Shown here piece after piece: positions 9,100 to 18,557 of a stretch of 64,000 bases of DNA; within the stretch, counting starts at the first letter, position 1; every line of letters starts with the position of its first letter. Position numbers and translations under genes: made by a program. Origin of the DNA: Streptomyces goshikiensis (lineage in GTDB: Bacteria; Actinomycetota; Actinomycetes; Streptomycetales; Streptomycetaceae); NCBI RefSeq assembly GCF_014650555.1, contig NZ_BMVE01000004.1, positions 124,001 to 188,000 of the forward strand, given 5' to 3'. The notes below the pieces were generated by a model. The model did no database searches and was not told the origin of the DNA. It worked only from the letters and a program-made list of their open reading frames with translations.

Positions 9100-10395
9100 G
9101 TGACCGAGAACAACGAGAGCAACGAGAGCAACCCCGACATCGAGATCTCCCGGCGCCGGCTGCTGGGCACGGTCGGCGCCGCGGGCGCCGTCGGGCTCGC
9201 GCTCGGCGCCACGGGCGGGGCCCTCGTACAGTCCGCGGTGGGCGATTCGGGGACGGCCGGAGCCCACGGTGGCGCCGGGGCGCTCAGCTCGCTCGGAGCG
9301 ACCCGGATCGCCTTCGACGGGGATCACCAGGCCGGCATCACCAACCCGCTCCAGGCCAAGGGCCACGTCATCGCCTTCGACCTCGCGCCCGGCGCCGGCC
9401 GCAAGGAGGCGGCCGCCCTGCTGCGCCGCTGGTCGCAGACCGCTCGCCGGCTCATGGCCGGTGAGGCCGCCCCGACCGCCGACACCGGCATCGCCCTCGA
9501 TGCCGGGCCGTCCTCGCTCACCGTCACCTTCGGCTTCGGCCACTCCTTCTTCGACCGCACCGGGCTCACCGACCGCCGCCCGACCGCCCTCGATCCGCTG
9601 CCGGACTTCTCCGGCGACCGGCTCGACGCCCAGCGCAGCAACGGTGACCTCTGGGTCCAGATCGGCGCCGACGACGGGCTCGTCGCCTTCCACGCCCTGC
9701 GCTCCCTCCAGAAGGACGCCGGTGAGGCCGCGCGCGTGCGCTGGCAGATGAACGGCTTCAACCGCACTCCCGGAGCCACCAGCGCCCCGATGACCGCCCG
9801 CAACCTGATGGGCCAGATCGACGGCACCGGAAACCCCAAGCCGGCGCAGCCCGACTTCGACAAGCGGATCTTCGTCCCGGCCGTCGGCCCCGGCCCCGCC
9901 GAGCACGCCTGGATGGGCAACGGCTCGTACGCCGTCGTCCGGCGCATCCGCATGCTCCTCGACGACTGGGACAAGCAGTCCACCGCCGCGCAGGAGCAGG
10001 TCATCGGTCGTACCAAGGCCACCGGCGCGCCCCTGACCGGCGGCAGCGAGACCACCCCGATGAACCTCGCCGCATTCGGGGCGGACGGCAAGCCCGTGAT
10101 CCCCTCCAACGCCCACGCCCGGATCTCCGCCCCCGAACAGAACGGCGGGGCCGCCATGCTGCGGCGTCCCTTCTCCTTCCACGACGGGATCGGCGCCGAC
10201 GGCACCCCGGACGCCGGACTGCTGTTCATCTGCTGGCAGGCCGACCCGCTGCGCGGGTTCGTCCCCGTCCAGCGCAAGCTCGACCGCGGCGACGCGCTGT
10301 CCGCGTTCATCCGGCACGAGTCCAGCGGCCTGTACGCCGTACCGCCCGGACCACGGGCCGGGGAGTACGTGGGACAGCGGCTGCTCGAAGGGTGA
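9100..10395 (+). CDS. dtpA: Tat-exported dye-decolourising haem peroxidase
   Basis: A 431-residue A-type Dyp peroxidase. The N-terminus has a twin-arginine signal (SRRRLLG at 17-23, then a hydrophobic stretch to about 48). The hallmark GxxDG motif is GQIDG, with the distal catalytic Asp. A His in the C-terminal half should be the proximal haem ligand. S. lividans DtpA, encoded in the same operon order, needs Sco/ECuC copper delivery in a common developmental pathway. GTG 9100 lies five bases after the copCD stop, so the genes are probably cotranscribed. It is the last gene of the copper operon. Confidence 0.95.
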   Translation: MTENNESNESNPDIEISRRRLLGTVGAAGAVGLALGATGGALVQSAVGDSGTAGAHGGAGALSSLGATRIAFDGDHQAGITNPLQAKGHVIAFDLAPGAGRKEAAALLRRWSQTARRLMAGEAAPTADTGIALDAGPSSLTVTFGFGHSFFDRTGLTDRRPTALDPLPDFSGDRLDAQRSNGDLWVQIGADDGLVAFHALRSLQKDAGEAARVRWQMNGFNRTPGATSAPMTARNLMGQIDGTGNPKPAQPDFDKRIFVPAVGPGPAEHAWMGNGSYAVVRRIRMLLDDWDKQSTAAQEQVIGRTKATGAPLTGGSETTPMNLAAFGADGKPVIPSNAHARISAPEQNGGAAMLRRPFSFHDGIGADGTPDAGLLFICWQADPLRGFVPVQRKLDRGDALSAFIRHESSGLYAVPPGPRAGEYVGQRLLEG

Positions 10396-10437
10396 ACGGG
10401 CCCGCCCCGGCCGGTGACCCGGCATTAGGCTGATCGC

Positions 10438-11373
10438 ATGTCGGCCACCCGTTTCACCTATCTCGGTCCCGAGGGCACGTTCACCGAAGCCGCCCTTCGC
10501 ACCCTCCCGGAAGCCGCCACCCGGGAGCTCGTCCCGATGGTGTCCGTTCCGGCCGCCCTGGACGCCGTGCGGGGCGGTGAGGCCGCCGCCGCACTGGTGC
10601 CCATCGAGAACTCGGTGGAGGGCGGGGTCACCGCGACCCTCGACGAGCTGGCGTCCGGCGAACCGCTGATGATCTACCGCGAGGTGCTGCTGCCCATCGC
10701 GTTCGCGCTGCTCGTGCGGCCGGGGACCAAGCTGTCGGACATCAAGACGGTCACCGGACACCCGGTCGCGCAGCCGCAGGTGCGCAACTGGCTGCGGGCC
10801 AACCTGCCCGAGGCGGTGTGGGAGTCGGCCGCCTCCAACGCCGACGGGGCCCGGCTGGTGCAGGAGGGCCGCTTCGACGCCGCCTTCGCCGGTGAGTTCG
10901 CCGCCGTCACCTACGGGCTGGAGGCGCTGGTCACCGAGATCCACGACGCGCAGAACGCCGAGACCCGGTTCGTCCTCGTGGGCCGGCCCGCGCGCCCGGC
11001 GGCGCCGACCGGCGCCGACAAGACCTCCGTGGTGCTGTGGCTCGGCGACGACCACCCTGGTGCGCTGCTGGAACTGCTCCAGGAATTCTCCGTGCGCGGG
11101 GTCAACCTGATGCTGATCCAGTCCCGGCCGACCGGCGCGGGCATCGGCAACTACTGCTTCGCCGTCGACGCGGAGGGACACATCTCCGACCGCCGGGTGA
11201 GCGAGGCGCTGATGGGTCTCAAGCGGACCTGCCCGCAGGTCCGTTTCCTGGGCTCCTACCCGAGGGCCGGTGTCGCTGTGGGTGACGTACGTCCCGCGCG
11301 GCCCGGAACCTCGGAGGGTGACTTCACGGCCGCGTCGGACTGGCTGACGCGTTGCCTCGACGGCCGGGCGTAG
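10438..11373 (+). CDS. pheA: prephenate dehydratase
   Basis: A 311-residue monofunctional enzyme converting prephenate to phenylpyruvate in phenylalanine synthesis. The dehydratase domain (1-185) contains the catalytic TRF motif in AETRFVLVG. A C-terminal ACT domain (about 200-285) has QSRPT at the usual ESRP position for allosteric Phe binding. There is no chorismate mutase domain, as normal in actinomycetes. A TTAGGCT sequence just upstream of ATG 10438 could be a -10 box giving a nearly leaderless mRNA, but this is weak. The following 527 bases contain the DnaA-box cluster. Confidence 0.96.
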   Translation: MSATRFTYLGPEGTFTEAALRTLPEAATRELVPMVSVPAALDAVRGGEAAAALVPIENSVEGGVTATLDELASGEPLMIYREVLLPIAFALLVRPGTKLSDIKTVTGHPVAQPQVRNWLRANLPEAVWESAASNADGARLVQEGRFDAAFAGEFAAVTYGLEALVTEIHDAQNAETRFVLVGRPARPAAPTGADKTSVVLWLGDDHPGALLELLQEFSVRGVNLMLIQSRPTGAGIGNYCFAVDAEGHISDRRVSEALMGLKRTCPQVRFLGSYPRAGVAVGDVRPARPGTSEGDFTAASDWLTRCLDGRA

Positions 11374-11900
11374 GAGCTCGTCCACTGTCCACAGAGTTAT
11401 CCACAGGGCGAGATGGGGACCTGGGGACAAGTCGACAGAGCAGCGCGACAAGGTCGACAAATCGGTCGGGGGGCCCGGGTTTCGCGCTGGCGAGCGGGAG
11501 GTGAACGGCGTCACCGCCGTATCGCCGAGCAACTCTTTGGGGCGAGTCATTCCCACCCGAATGAGTGTGTGAGGGCGGTTTGAACCCCGATTCACCCCGA
11601 CCACCCACCGGTCACGAATGATCTATTTCCGTGTCCACAGATACCGCGCACAGCCTGTGGATAAGGTGGGTCCCGCCGGAATTCCTGTGGACAAGGAAGG
11701 GCCTGCGAGCCTGTTCAGGAGCCGACGGCCGCTCGACGATCTGCCCCATTTCGGGGAATGGGCCGCATTTATTGACAACCTGCCGGGCGCTCCCTTCCAG
11801 CCAGCGGGCCAGTCTTTTCCATTCACCTCAATTGGGGCATAGCGACACACAGCGTGATATCGGTGTGATCCCCAGAAGCCCGGCCCGGTAGCCTGGAGGG
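11374..11900. promoter_or_regulatory. pheA-serS intergenic region with a DnaA-box cluster
   Basis: A 527-base gap with no convincing gene. It holds at least six DnaA boxes within 310 bases: CTGTCCACA (11385-11393), TTATCCACA (11397-11405), TGGGGACAA (11422-11430, one mismatch), GTGTCCACA (11631-11639), TGTGGATAA (11656-11664) and TGTGGACAA (11686-11694). The second, fifth and sixth match the Escherichia/Streptomyces consensus perfectly. The right-hand part must also contain the serS promoter. From memory, S. coelicolor has a high-affinity DnaA-titrating cluster called D78 in this chromosomal neighbourhood, and this is probably its counterpart. Confidence 0.85.
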
Positions 11901-13178
11901 GTGATTGACCTCCGGCTGCTCCGTGAAGACCCTGACCGTGTCCGCGCCTCGCAGCGCGCCCGTGGAGAGGACGTCGACCTCGTCGACGCATTGCTCTCCG
12001 CCGACGAGCGCCGCAGGTCCTCCGGCATGCGCTTCGACGAACTGCGCAATGAGCAGAAGTCGCTCGGCAAGCTGATCCCGAAGGCCTCTCCGGAGGAGCG
12101 GGCGGAACTCCTGAAGAAGGCCGAGCAGCTCAAGGGCGACGTCAAGGCCGCGGAAGCCGAGCAGAACGAGGCCGACGAGGCCGCCAAGCGGCTCCTCCTC
12201 CAGCTCGGAAACATCGTCCACACCGATGTACCGGTCGGCGGCGAGGAGGACTTCACCGTCCTCGAAACGCACGGCACCATCCGCGACTTCGCCGCCGAGG
12301 GCTTCGAGCCCAAGGACCACCTGGAACTCGGCGAGTCGCTGGGCGCCATCGACGTCGAGCGCGGCGCCAAGGTCTCCGGCTCGCGGTTCTACTACCTGAC
12401 CGGCGTCGGCGCGCTGCTGGAGCTCGCCCTGGTCAACGCGGCGATCGCGCAGGCCACCGAGGCCGGCTTCATCCCGATGCTGACCCCGGCCCTGGTCCGG
12501 CCGCGCGCCATGGAGGGCACCGGCTTCCTCGGCCAGGCCGCGGAGAACGTGTACCACCTGGAGAAGGACGACTACTACCTCGTCGGCACCTCCGAGGTCC
12601 CCCTCGCCGCGTACCACATGGACGAGATCATCGACGCCGACAAGCTGCCGCTGCGGTACGCCGGCTTCTCGCCGTGCTTCCGCCGCGAGGCCGGTACGTA
12701 CGGCAAGGACACCCGCGGCATCTTCCGCGTCCACCAGTTCGACAAGGTCGAGATGTTCTCGTACGTCGCGCCGGAGGAGGCCGAGGCCGAGCACCAGCGC
12801 CTCCTGGAGTGGGAGAAGCAGTGGCTGACCAGCCTGGAGCTGCCGTTCCAGGTGATCGACGTCGCCACCGGTGACCTGGGCTCCTCCGCCTCGCGCAAGT
12901 TCGACTGCGAGGCCTGGATCCCGACCCAGGGCAAGTACCGCGAGCTGACCTCCGCCTCGAACTGCGACGGCTTCCAGGCGCGCCGCCTGTCGATCCGCTA
13001 CCGCGACGGCAAGAAGACCGCGCCGCTGTCGACGCTGAACGGCACGCTGTGCGCCGTACCGCGCACGATCGTGGCCATCCTGGAGAACCACCAGCAGGCC
13101 GACGGCTCGGTGCGCGTGCCCGCGGCGCTGCGTCCCTACCTCGGCGGCCGCGAGGTTCTGGAGCCGATCGCCAAGTGA
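11901..13178 (+). CDS. serS: serine--tRNA ligase
   Basis: A 425-residue class II aminoacyl-tRNA synthetase. The N-terminal coiled-coil arm that binds tRNA-Ser spans about 30-105 (rich in Lys, Glu and Ala). The catalytic core has motif 2 around [14 protein letters not shown] and motif 3 around [16 protein letters not shown] 11901 is preceded by GGAGGG. The TGA stop overlaps the GTG start of the HAD gene (GTGA), indicating coupling. Length is typical. Confidence 0.98.
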   Translation: MIDLRLLREDPDRVRASQRARGEDVDLVDALLSADERRRSSGMRFDELRNEQKSLGKLIPKASPEERAELLKKAEQLKGDVKAAEAEQNEADEAAKRLLLQLGNIVHTDVPVGGEEDFTVLETHGTIRDFAAEGFEPKDHLELGESLGAIDVERGAKVSGSRFYYLTGVGALLELALVNAAIAQATEAGFIPMLTPALVRPRAMEGTGFLGQAAENVYHLEKDDYYLVGTSEVPLAAYHMDEIIDADKLPLRYAGFSPCFRREAGTYGKDTRGIFRVHQFDKVEMFSYVAPEEAEAEHQRLLEWEKQWLTSLELPFQVIDVATGDLGSSASRKFDCEAWIPTQGKYRELTSASNCDGFQARRLSIRYRDGKKTAPLSTLNGTLCAVPRTIVAILENHQQADGSVRVPAALRPYLGGREVLEPIAK

Positions 13179-13987
13179 GCCCGGTTCCGTTCCCGTACAA
13201 GCTCGTCGCGACCGACCTCGACGGCACGCTGCTGCGCGGCGACGACACCGTCTCGGAACGCACCCGTGAGGCGCTCGTCGCGGCCACCGCGGCGGGCGCG
13301 GCACACATCATCGTCACCGGCCGGGCCGTGCCCTGGACCCGGGGAGTGCTCGACGACCTCGGCTACAAGGGGATCGCGGTCTGCGGTCAGGGTGCCCAGG
13401 TCTACGACGCGGGCGCGCACCGGCTGCTGACCTCGGTGACCCTGGACCGGCAGCTCGCCGGACTGGCGCTGTCCAAGCTGGAGGCCGAGATCGGTTCTCT
13501 GGCGCTGGCGGCCAGCCGGGACGGGGTCGACGGCGAGGTGCTCATCGGGCCCGGCTACCAGGTGCAGGAGGGCCTTCCGGCCGTCTACCTGGAGGACACC
13601 ACCGCGGTGTGGACGGCCCCGCTGAACAAGCTGTACATCCAGCACCCGACGCTGGGCGACGACGAGCTCGTCAGGGCGGCCCGGCAGACCGTGGGAAGCC
13701 TGGTCGACATCGTCATGGCGGGTGCCGGGATAGTGGAGATCCTGCCGCTGGGGCTGACGAAGGCCACCGGCCTGTCGCTGGCCGCGCGCCGGCTGGGGGT
13801 GAAGGCGGCGGAGACGATCGCCTTCGGCGACATGCCCAATGACATCCCGATGTTCGGCTGGGCCGCGCACGGGGTGGCGATGGCAAACGCCCACGCGGAA
13901 CTGAAGGCCGTGGCCGACGAGGTGACGGCCTCCAATGAGGAGGACGGCATCGCGGTGGTGCTGGAACGTCTGCTCGGCGCCGCCTGA
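13175..13987 (+). CDS. Cof-type HAD hydrolase
   Basis: A 270-residue HAD-superfamily phosphatase of the Cof (C2B cap) type. The nucleophile motif is [10 protein letters not shown], motif III Lys is in GLTKATGL, and motif IV is GDMPNDIPM. Such enzymes dephosphorylate sugar phosphates or cofactors; the substrate cannot be told from sequence. It overlaps serS by four bases and is followed by a strong terminator, so it is the last gene of the serS unit. A paralogue (30112-30978) has the same architecture. Confidence 0.9.
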   Translation: MSPVPFPYKLVATDLDGTLLRGDDTVSERTREALVAATAAGAAHIIVTGRAVPWTRGVLDDLGYKGIAVCGQGAQVYDAGAHRLLTSVTLDRQLAGLALSKLEAEIGSLALAASRDGVDGEVLIGPGYQVQEGLPAVYLEDTTAVWTAPLNKLYIQHPTLGDDELVRAARQTVGSLVDIVMAGAGIVEILPLGLTKATGLSLAARRLGVKAAETIAFGDMPNDIPMFGWAAHGVAMANAHAELKAVADEVTASNEEDGIAVVLERLLGAA

Positions 13988-14007
13988 CGGCTCCGCCCGG
14001 GACGGGG

Positions 14008-14067
14008 AAAGGTCCGGAACAGCCCGCGCCGTGAGGCGCGCTCGAAGTGGCTGCTCCGGACCTTTTT
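14008..14067 (+). terminator. rho-independent terminator after serS-HAD
   Basis: GGTCCGGA (14011-14018) pairs with TCCGGACC (14055-14062), with additional pairing inside, and is followed by a TTTTT run. This is one of the few canonical U-tract terminators in the window. Confidence 0.88.
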
Positions 14068-14170
14068 GTTGCTCCCCGCACGGCTCACTCTGCCCCGGCC
14101 GCAGGCCCCGTACCAGTGAATTTCCGCGCATCAGCGGTGAATCCGGCGGCCGCCCCGGGGACGGTCCCGC

Positions 14171-14818
14171 TCATGTTTCACGTGAAACGGTGGTCGGCTG
14201 CGGGTGCCGGGTGAGCGGCCAGGCGAGCAGGCCGACGGCGAGGGCGATCGCGTGCCCGAGGTCGGTGAAATTGGCTCCGGTGAGGAGCGGGATCCCGAAG
14301 AAGGCGACGACCCCGGCGAGGTAGAACCATCGCCACGGATGGGGGAGCCGGTAGGTCAGGACCCCGATGGCGGCGGCGAGTCCGTAGCTGACGCCGATGT
14401 CGACGACGTGGACCATGCTGCGTGGGGCGCGGTGGTCACGGATGGCCGAGAGGACCACCCGCTGGCTGACCAGGGTGGCGGTGATGTGGGCGGTCGCGAC
14501 GATCACGAACCAGCGCAGGGTGCCGAGCCAGCGTTCGACGGGGGCGTGGAAGAACTCGAAGAGCACGGCGTAGAGGGCCAGGGAGGCCGGGTTCTCGATC
14601 CAGAAGGCGCTGGAGATCAGGGACCGTATCGGGTGCCGGGTGAGCTCGTGGAGGTTGCTGCTGTTGCGGTGGAGCAGAACGTGATCGAGCTGATCGGGCG
14701 CGATGACCACGATGACGCTGGTGAGGGCGATGATCAGCAGCCACAGATGCGTACCCGGCGAGGAGCGTATCCAGGACCGCAGAGGCCTGGACAGCTCGGG
14801 CTCGGGGTGCTCGATCAT
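14171..14818 (-). CDS. rhomboid-like multi-pass membrane protein
   Basis: A 215-residue protein with about six hydrophobic segments. Rhomboid proteases use a Ser-His dyad in the membrane. Here GVSYG in the fourth segment and GHAIAL in the last segment sit where the GxSG and catalytic His would be, so activity is possible but unproven. Actinobacterial relatives are annotated only as rhomboid-like. The last codons (VSRET) are encoded by a perfect parS site at 14175-14188. The gene stands alone between a terminator and the ABC exporter cluster. Confidence 0.78.
   Translation of the reverse strand: MIEHPEPELSRPLRSWIRSSPGTHLWLLIIALTSVIVVIAPDQLDHVLLHRNSSNLHELTRHPIRSLISSAFWIENPASLALYAVLFEFFHAPVERWLGTLRWFVIVATAHITATLVSQRVVLSAIRDHRAPRSMVHVVDIGVSYGLAAAIGVLTYRLPHPWRWFYLAGVVAFFGIPLLTGANFTDLGHAIALAVGLLAWPLTRHPQPTTVSRET
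14175..14188. other. parS site 2 (3' end of rhomboid-like gene)
   Basis: Perfect GTTTCACGTGAAAC palindrome covering the last codons before the stop of the rhomboid-like gene. Confidence 0.93.
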
Positions 14819-14903
14819 GCACTGATGATGGCCTGCGCGGCTGTGCCCCGCCTGGCCGGTGGGCCGGGCGGGGCACAGTGCGCGGGGCGGGGCGGGCCGG
14901 GTC

Positions 14904-15623
14904 CTACTCCTCGCCCGCCAGGGTGAGGCGGCGCAGCTTCTGCCCGGCGTAGACGGTGGCGCCGACGGTCACGACGGCGAGCAGCACCGCCGCGGTGGGC
15001 AGGCCGACGCTGGCGTCCACGTATCCGGCGCCGGCGACCTTCTCGGCGAGGGAGAGGGCCCACTGCTGGACGCTGAGGGTCTTGGCACCGGAGACCAGGC
15101 TGCCGAAGAGCGACTCCCAGATCAGCGCGTAGACGAGGCCGAAGACGACCGCGTGCCGGCTGACGGTGCCCAGCAGCAGGAACAGCGCGCTGTAGGCGAT
15201 CGAGGCGACGAGGGCCGCGACCGTGTAGGCGACGGCGATCTGCTGTCCGTTGCCGTTCAGGATGAATCCGGCGATCAGCGTGGGGATCGCGGAGAAGGCC
15301 ATGGTGACGGCGATCGCGACGATCAGCTTGGTCATGATGATCGTCGGGCGCTTCACCGGCTTGGAGAGCAGGTAGACGATCGAGCCGTCGTCGATCTCGG
15401 GGCCGATGGCTCCGGTGCCGGCGATCACGCCGATCAGCGGGACCATCGTGGCGAGGGCGAACCCGCCGAGCAGGTCGGCGGCGACCTTGTCGTCCACCCC
15501 GGTGAAGGCGCGGACGGCGACGGCGATGACGATCAGCAGGGCGGGCAGCGCGAAGAGGATCAGCGCGCGGCGGCGGCCGAGCAGGGCCCGGTAGGTGAGC
15601 CGGGCGACGGTGGGGTTGTACAT
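14904..15623 (-). CDS. ABC transporter permease (module B)
   Basis: A 239-residue ABC-2-type permease with about six membrane helices. The conserved loop after the second helix (PEIDDGSIVYLLSKPVKR) is typical of exporters that pair with separate ATPases of the Nos/Ybh type. It lies 13 bases downstream of its ATPase gene (15637-16548) as last gene of a four-gene minus-strand operon containing two such pairs. The substrate is unknown. Confidence 0.9.
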   Translation of the reverse strand: MYNPTVARLTYRALLGRRRALILFALPALLIVIAVAVRAFTGVDDKVAADLLGGFALATMVPLIGVIAGTGAIGPEIDDGSIVYLLSKPVKRPTIIMTKLIVAIAVTMAFSAIPTLIAGFILNGNGQQIAVAYTVAALVASIAYSALFLLLGTVSRHAVVFGLVYALIWESLFGSLVSGAKTLSVQQWALSLAEKVAGAGYVDASVGLPTAAVLLAVVTVGATVYAGQKLRRLTLAGEE

Positions 15624-15636
15624 GGTGCCAGCTCCT

Positions 15637-16548
15637 TCAGGCCGCGACGAGGTAGGAGAAGACCGACTCTAGGGACTCGTCGGAGGGCGAGACCGTCAGC
15701 AGCCGGATGCCGTGGTCGCGGGCGACCCGCGGCAGCAGCTCGGTGAAGCGTCCGAAGTCGACGGCCTGGATGCGCAGGGCGCCTTCCTTGTGGTCGACCT
15801 CGATTCCGGCGGTGGACGGATCGGCGATCAGGGCCGCGGCGAGGGCCCGGTCGTCCGAGGAGCGGACGAGGTAGCGGTGCGGGCGGTCCGTCATCAGGCG
15901 ACGGATCTTGCGGAAGTCGCCGGAGGCCGCGTGCCGGCCGGCGACGACCACCTCGATGTGGGAGGCGAGCTGCTCGACCTCTTCCAGGATGTGCGAGGAG
16001 AACAGGACGGTGCGTCCCGAGTCGCCCATCCGCCGCAGCAGGTCCATGAGCTGCATGCGCTGGCGCGGGTCCATGCCGTTGAAGGGCTCGTCGAGGAGGA
16101 GCACGGACGGGTCGTGGACGAGGGCGGAGGCCATCTTCACACGCTGGCGCATGCCCTTGGAGTACGTGGAGATCTTGCGGTCCTGGGCGTACTCCATCTC
16201 GACGGTGGCGAGCGCCCGCTGGGCGGCCGCGTCGTCGAGCCCGTGGAGTTCGGCGTTGGCGACGACGAACTCGCGGCCGGTGAGGAAGTCGTACATGGCC
16301 TCGCGCTCGGGTACGACCCCGATCTGCTTGTAGACCTGTTCGTTCTGCCAGATCGGCGCGCCGTCGAGGGTGACGGTGCCGGTCGAGGGGGCGAGGAAGC
16401 CGCCCATCATGTTGATGAGGGTGGACTTGCCGGCGCCGTTCGGGCCGAGCAGCCCGGTGACCCCGGGGCCGATGCGCATCGAGACGTCGTTGACGGCCAC
16501 GACGTTTCCGAACCAGCGGGAGGTGTGGTCGATGTCGATGAAGGTCAC
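15637..16548 (-). CDS. ABC transporter ATP-binding protein (module B)
   Basis: A 303-residue ATPase. Walker A is GPNGAGKST, the signature region is YSKGMRQRVKM (a degenerate LSGGQ as in this exporter class), Walker B is VLLLDEPFNGMD and the H-loop is SSH. The C-terminal 80 residues form the usual accessory domain. GTG 16548 overlaps the end of the preceding permease gene by four bases. It should energise the permease encoded immediately downstream. Confidence 0.92.
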   Translation of the reverse strand: MTFIDIDHTSRWFGNVVAVNDVSMRIGPGVTGLLGPNGAGKSTLINMMGGFLAPSTGTVTLDGAPIWQNEQVYKQIGVVPEREAMYDFLTGREFVVANAELHGLDDAAAQRALATVEMEYAQDRKISTYSKGMRQRVKMASALVHDPSVLLLDEPFNGMDPRQRMQLMDLLRRMGDSGRTVLFSSHILEEVEQLASHIEVVVAGRHAASGDFRKIRRLMTDRPHRYLVRSSDDRALAAALIADPSTAGIEVDHKEGALRIQAVDFGRFTELLPRVARDHGIRLLTVSPSDESLESVFSYLVAA

Positions 16549-17432
16549 AGCCCGGCCTTCCGGTAGCGGGCCATCAGGGCGGCGTAGGAGCCGGCGATGA
16601 GGCCGAGGACGACGAGCAGGTAGACGATGCCGACACCGGTCGAGGGTGCCTCCTGGCCGGGGAAGGCGGAGGTGGCATTGAGGAAGGCGGCCTGGACCCC
16701 GTCGATCAGGCTGATCGGGGAGAAGAGGCCCATCCACTCGATGGCGCCGGTGGCGCCGGTGGAGTAGGCGACGGCCTGCACCGTGGAGACGGCGCCGTAG
16801 GGGATGAGGAGCAGGGCGATGACCGCGGCGACGCCGAACCCGCGGCGCGGGGTGAGCGCGGCCATGACGAGGCCGAGGCCGGCGAAGAGCAGCGACAGCA
16901 GCAGTACGGACACGAGACCCTGCGCGAATCCCTCGGTCTGGTGGGCGAAGTCGAACTTGGCCAGCAGCGAGCCGATGTACATGATCAGCAGCGGCGTGGC
17001 GGTGAGGATGAACAGTGCCGAGGCCATGGCCGCGTACTTGGCCAGGACGTAGTCGGCGCGCTCGATGGGCCGCGAGAAGTACAGCGGCACCGTCTTGAAG
17101 CGGAGGTCCCTGGAGACCGACTGCGGTGCCTGGGAGGCGAGGTAGAGGCCGATGACCACCTGGGTGGTCAGGGCGTACGTCGTGTACTTGAGCGGCAGGT
17201 CGGTGGAGCCGGGGACCGCGATGGCCACCGCGACGATGATCAGCGCGGGCACGCACATCACCGCGAAGAGGATCATCGGGAGGACCTTGGACTTGGCGGA
17301 CCGGCCCAGCCCGTAGGCGCCGCGCAGGGACTGCGAGAACAGCGACTTGCGGGCGTAGGCGCGGCCGAGGCGGGGCCCTTCGTAGGACCGGTATCCGATG
17401 TTGTGGATCTGCGTGGAGGTGTCAGGCGCCAT
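16545..17432 (-). CDS. ABC transporter permease (module A)
   Basis: A 295-residue ABC-2-type permease with six membrane helices and a 45-residue cytoplasmic N-terminus (IGYRSYEGPRLGR is typical of this family). The loop SRDLRFKTVPLYFSRPIERA matches the SxPV/R motif of the Nos-type permeases. Its start overlaps the upstream ATPase gene by 11 bases and its end overlaps the downstream ATPase gene by four, so the operon is tightly coupled. Confidence 0.9.
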   Translation of the reverse strand: MAPDTSTQIHNIGYRSYEGPRLGRAYARKSLFSQSLRGAYGLGRSAKSKVLPMILFAVMCVPALIIVAVAIAVPGSTDLPLKYTTYALTTQVVIGLYLASQAPQSVSRDLRFKTVPLYFSRPIERADYVLAKYAAMASALFILTATPLLIMYIGSLLAKFDFAHQTEGFAQGLVSVLLLSLLFAGLGLVMAALTPRRGFGVAAVIALLLIPYGAVSTVQAVAYSTGATGAIEWMGLFSPISLIDGVQAAFLNATSAFPGQEAPSTGVGIVYLLVVLGLIAGSYAALMARYRKAGL

Positions 17433-18405
17433 CGGAACCGGCTCCCTTCCGGACGAGCTGCTGCTGGTCGTTGTCGCGGAAGACCTCCGCGATGTGGTGG
17501 CGGCGCTGTTCCATGCGGACCAGGCCGAGGCCGAGGTCGGCGACGGTGTCGCGGACCCGGTCGTACGTCTCTTCCCCGGTGGCCTCGACCAGCAGGATGT
17601 GGCCGGCGCCGGGCAGGCCCTGCTCCTCGCCCTCGTGCAGGGAAAGGCCCGCCGCGGTGAGCGCCGCGCGCAGGGCTGCGGTGCCGTCCGGGTGGGTGTC
17701 GGAGTCGGTGACCTCGACCGCGAGGGTCGTGGTGGTCTGGGTGAAGTCGCTGGTGGAGCTGGAGCGCAGCAGCTTGCCGCCGTCGACGACCACGACGTGG
17801 TCGCAGGTCCGCTCCAGCTCTCCGAGGAGGTGGGAGGTGACCAGCACGGAGATCCCGAAGTCGGTGTAGACGCGGCGGATCAGGCCGAGCATCTCGTCGC
17901 GGCCGACGGGGTCGAGGCCGTTGGTGGGCTCGTCGAGGAGGACCAGCTGGGGGTCGTGGACGAGCGCCTGGGCCAGCTTGACGCGCTGCTTCATGCCGGT
18001 GGAGTAGCCGCCGATGGGGCGGTAGCGCTCCTCGTACAGCCCCACGTGGCGCAGGGTGTCGGCAGTTCGCTCGCGGGCCGCGGTCGGCGGCAGTCCCGAC
18101 ATGCGCGCCATGTGGACGACGAACTCGGTGGCCGAGACGTCGGGTGGCAGGCAGTCGTGTTCGGGCATGTAGCCGACGCGCTCACGGATGGCGCTGCCGT
18201 GAGTGGCGACGTCGAGTCCGAGCACGGCGGCGCGCCCCTCGGTGGCGGGGGACAGTCCCAGCAGGATTTTGATCAGCGTGGACTTGCCGGCTCCGTTGGC
18301 ACCCACGAGTCCGGTAACGCCGGGCCCGATGTCCAGGGAGAGCCGGTCGAGTGCGGTTACTCGGGGGTACCGCTTGCTCAGGCTTTCGGTCGCAATGACA
18401 GTCAC
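17422..18405 (-). CDS. ABC transporter ATP-binding protein (module A)
   Basis: A 327-residue ATPase. Walker A is GANGAGKST, the signature region YSTGMKQRVKL, Walker B LVLLDEPTNGLD and the H-loop TSH. It is first in the operon 17422-14904. GTG 18405 is chosen because the conserved IATESLSKRYPRVTAL start follows it directly. The frame remains open further upstream, but that segment has no ribosome site and overlaps the promoter zone. Export of a peptide, lipid or drug is possible; nothing identifies the substrate. Confidence 0.9.
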   Translation of the reverse strand: MTVIATESLSKRYPRVTALDRLSLDIGPGVTGLVGANGAGKSTLIKILLGLSPATEGRAAVLGLDVATHGSAIRERVGYMPEHDCLPPDVSATEFVVHMARMSGLPPTAARERTADTLRHVGLYEERYRPIGGYSTGMKQRVKLAQALVHDPQLVLLDEPTNGLDPVGRDEMLGLIRRVYTDFGISVLVTSHLLGELERTCDHVVVVDGGKLLRSSSTSDFTQTTTTLAVEVTDSDTHPDGTAALRAALTAAGLSLHEGEEQGLPGAGHILLVEATGEETYDRVRDTVADLGLGLVRMEQRRHHIAEVFRDNDQQQLVRKGAGSDGA

Positions 18406-18548
18406 GAGTCCGACGTTATCGGCGCGATCCCCGGGAATCGTCAGACCTTGAGCTGGATCCCGTCTCCGCCTTCCGGCGTACACACCCGTACTGGAGGCTG
18501 ACGGGACAGCGTGGCTTCGGCCCGCGCGGGGGCCGGGTCCGGCCAACT

Positions 18549-18557
18549 TTGTCCACA
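18549..18557 (+). promoter_or_regulatory. isolated DnaA box
   Basis: Perfect TTGTCCACA in the divergent gap (18406-18652) between the ABC exporter operon and the M24 peptidase gene. It could be a transcriptional DnaA site or chance; a single box is weak evidence. Confidence 0.55.

Noticed and set aside
8398..11604. Minus-strand open frame of about 1070 codons opposite copCD, dtpA and pheA
   Set aside because: It lies antisense to three well supported genes; such frames are a by-product of extreme third-position GC. Its product has no recognisable domain.
11374..11900. Chromosomal replication origin in the pheA-serS gap
   Set aside because: Box number is small and no dnaA, dnaN, recF or gyr genes flank it; in Streptomyces oriC lies between dnaA and dnaN.
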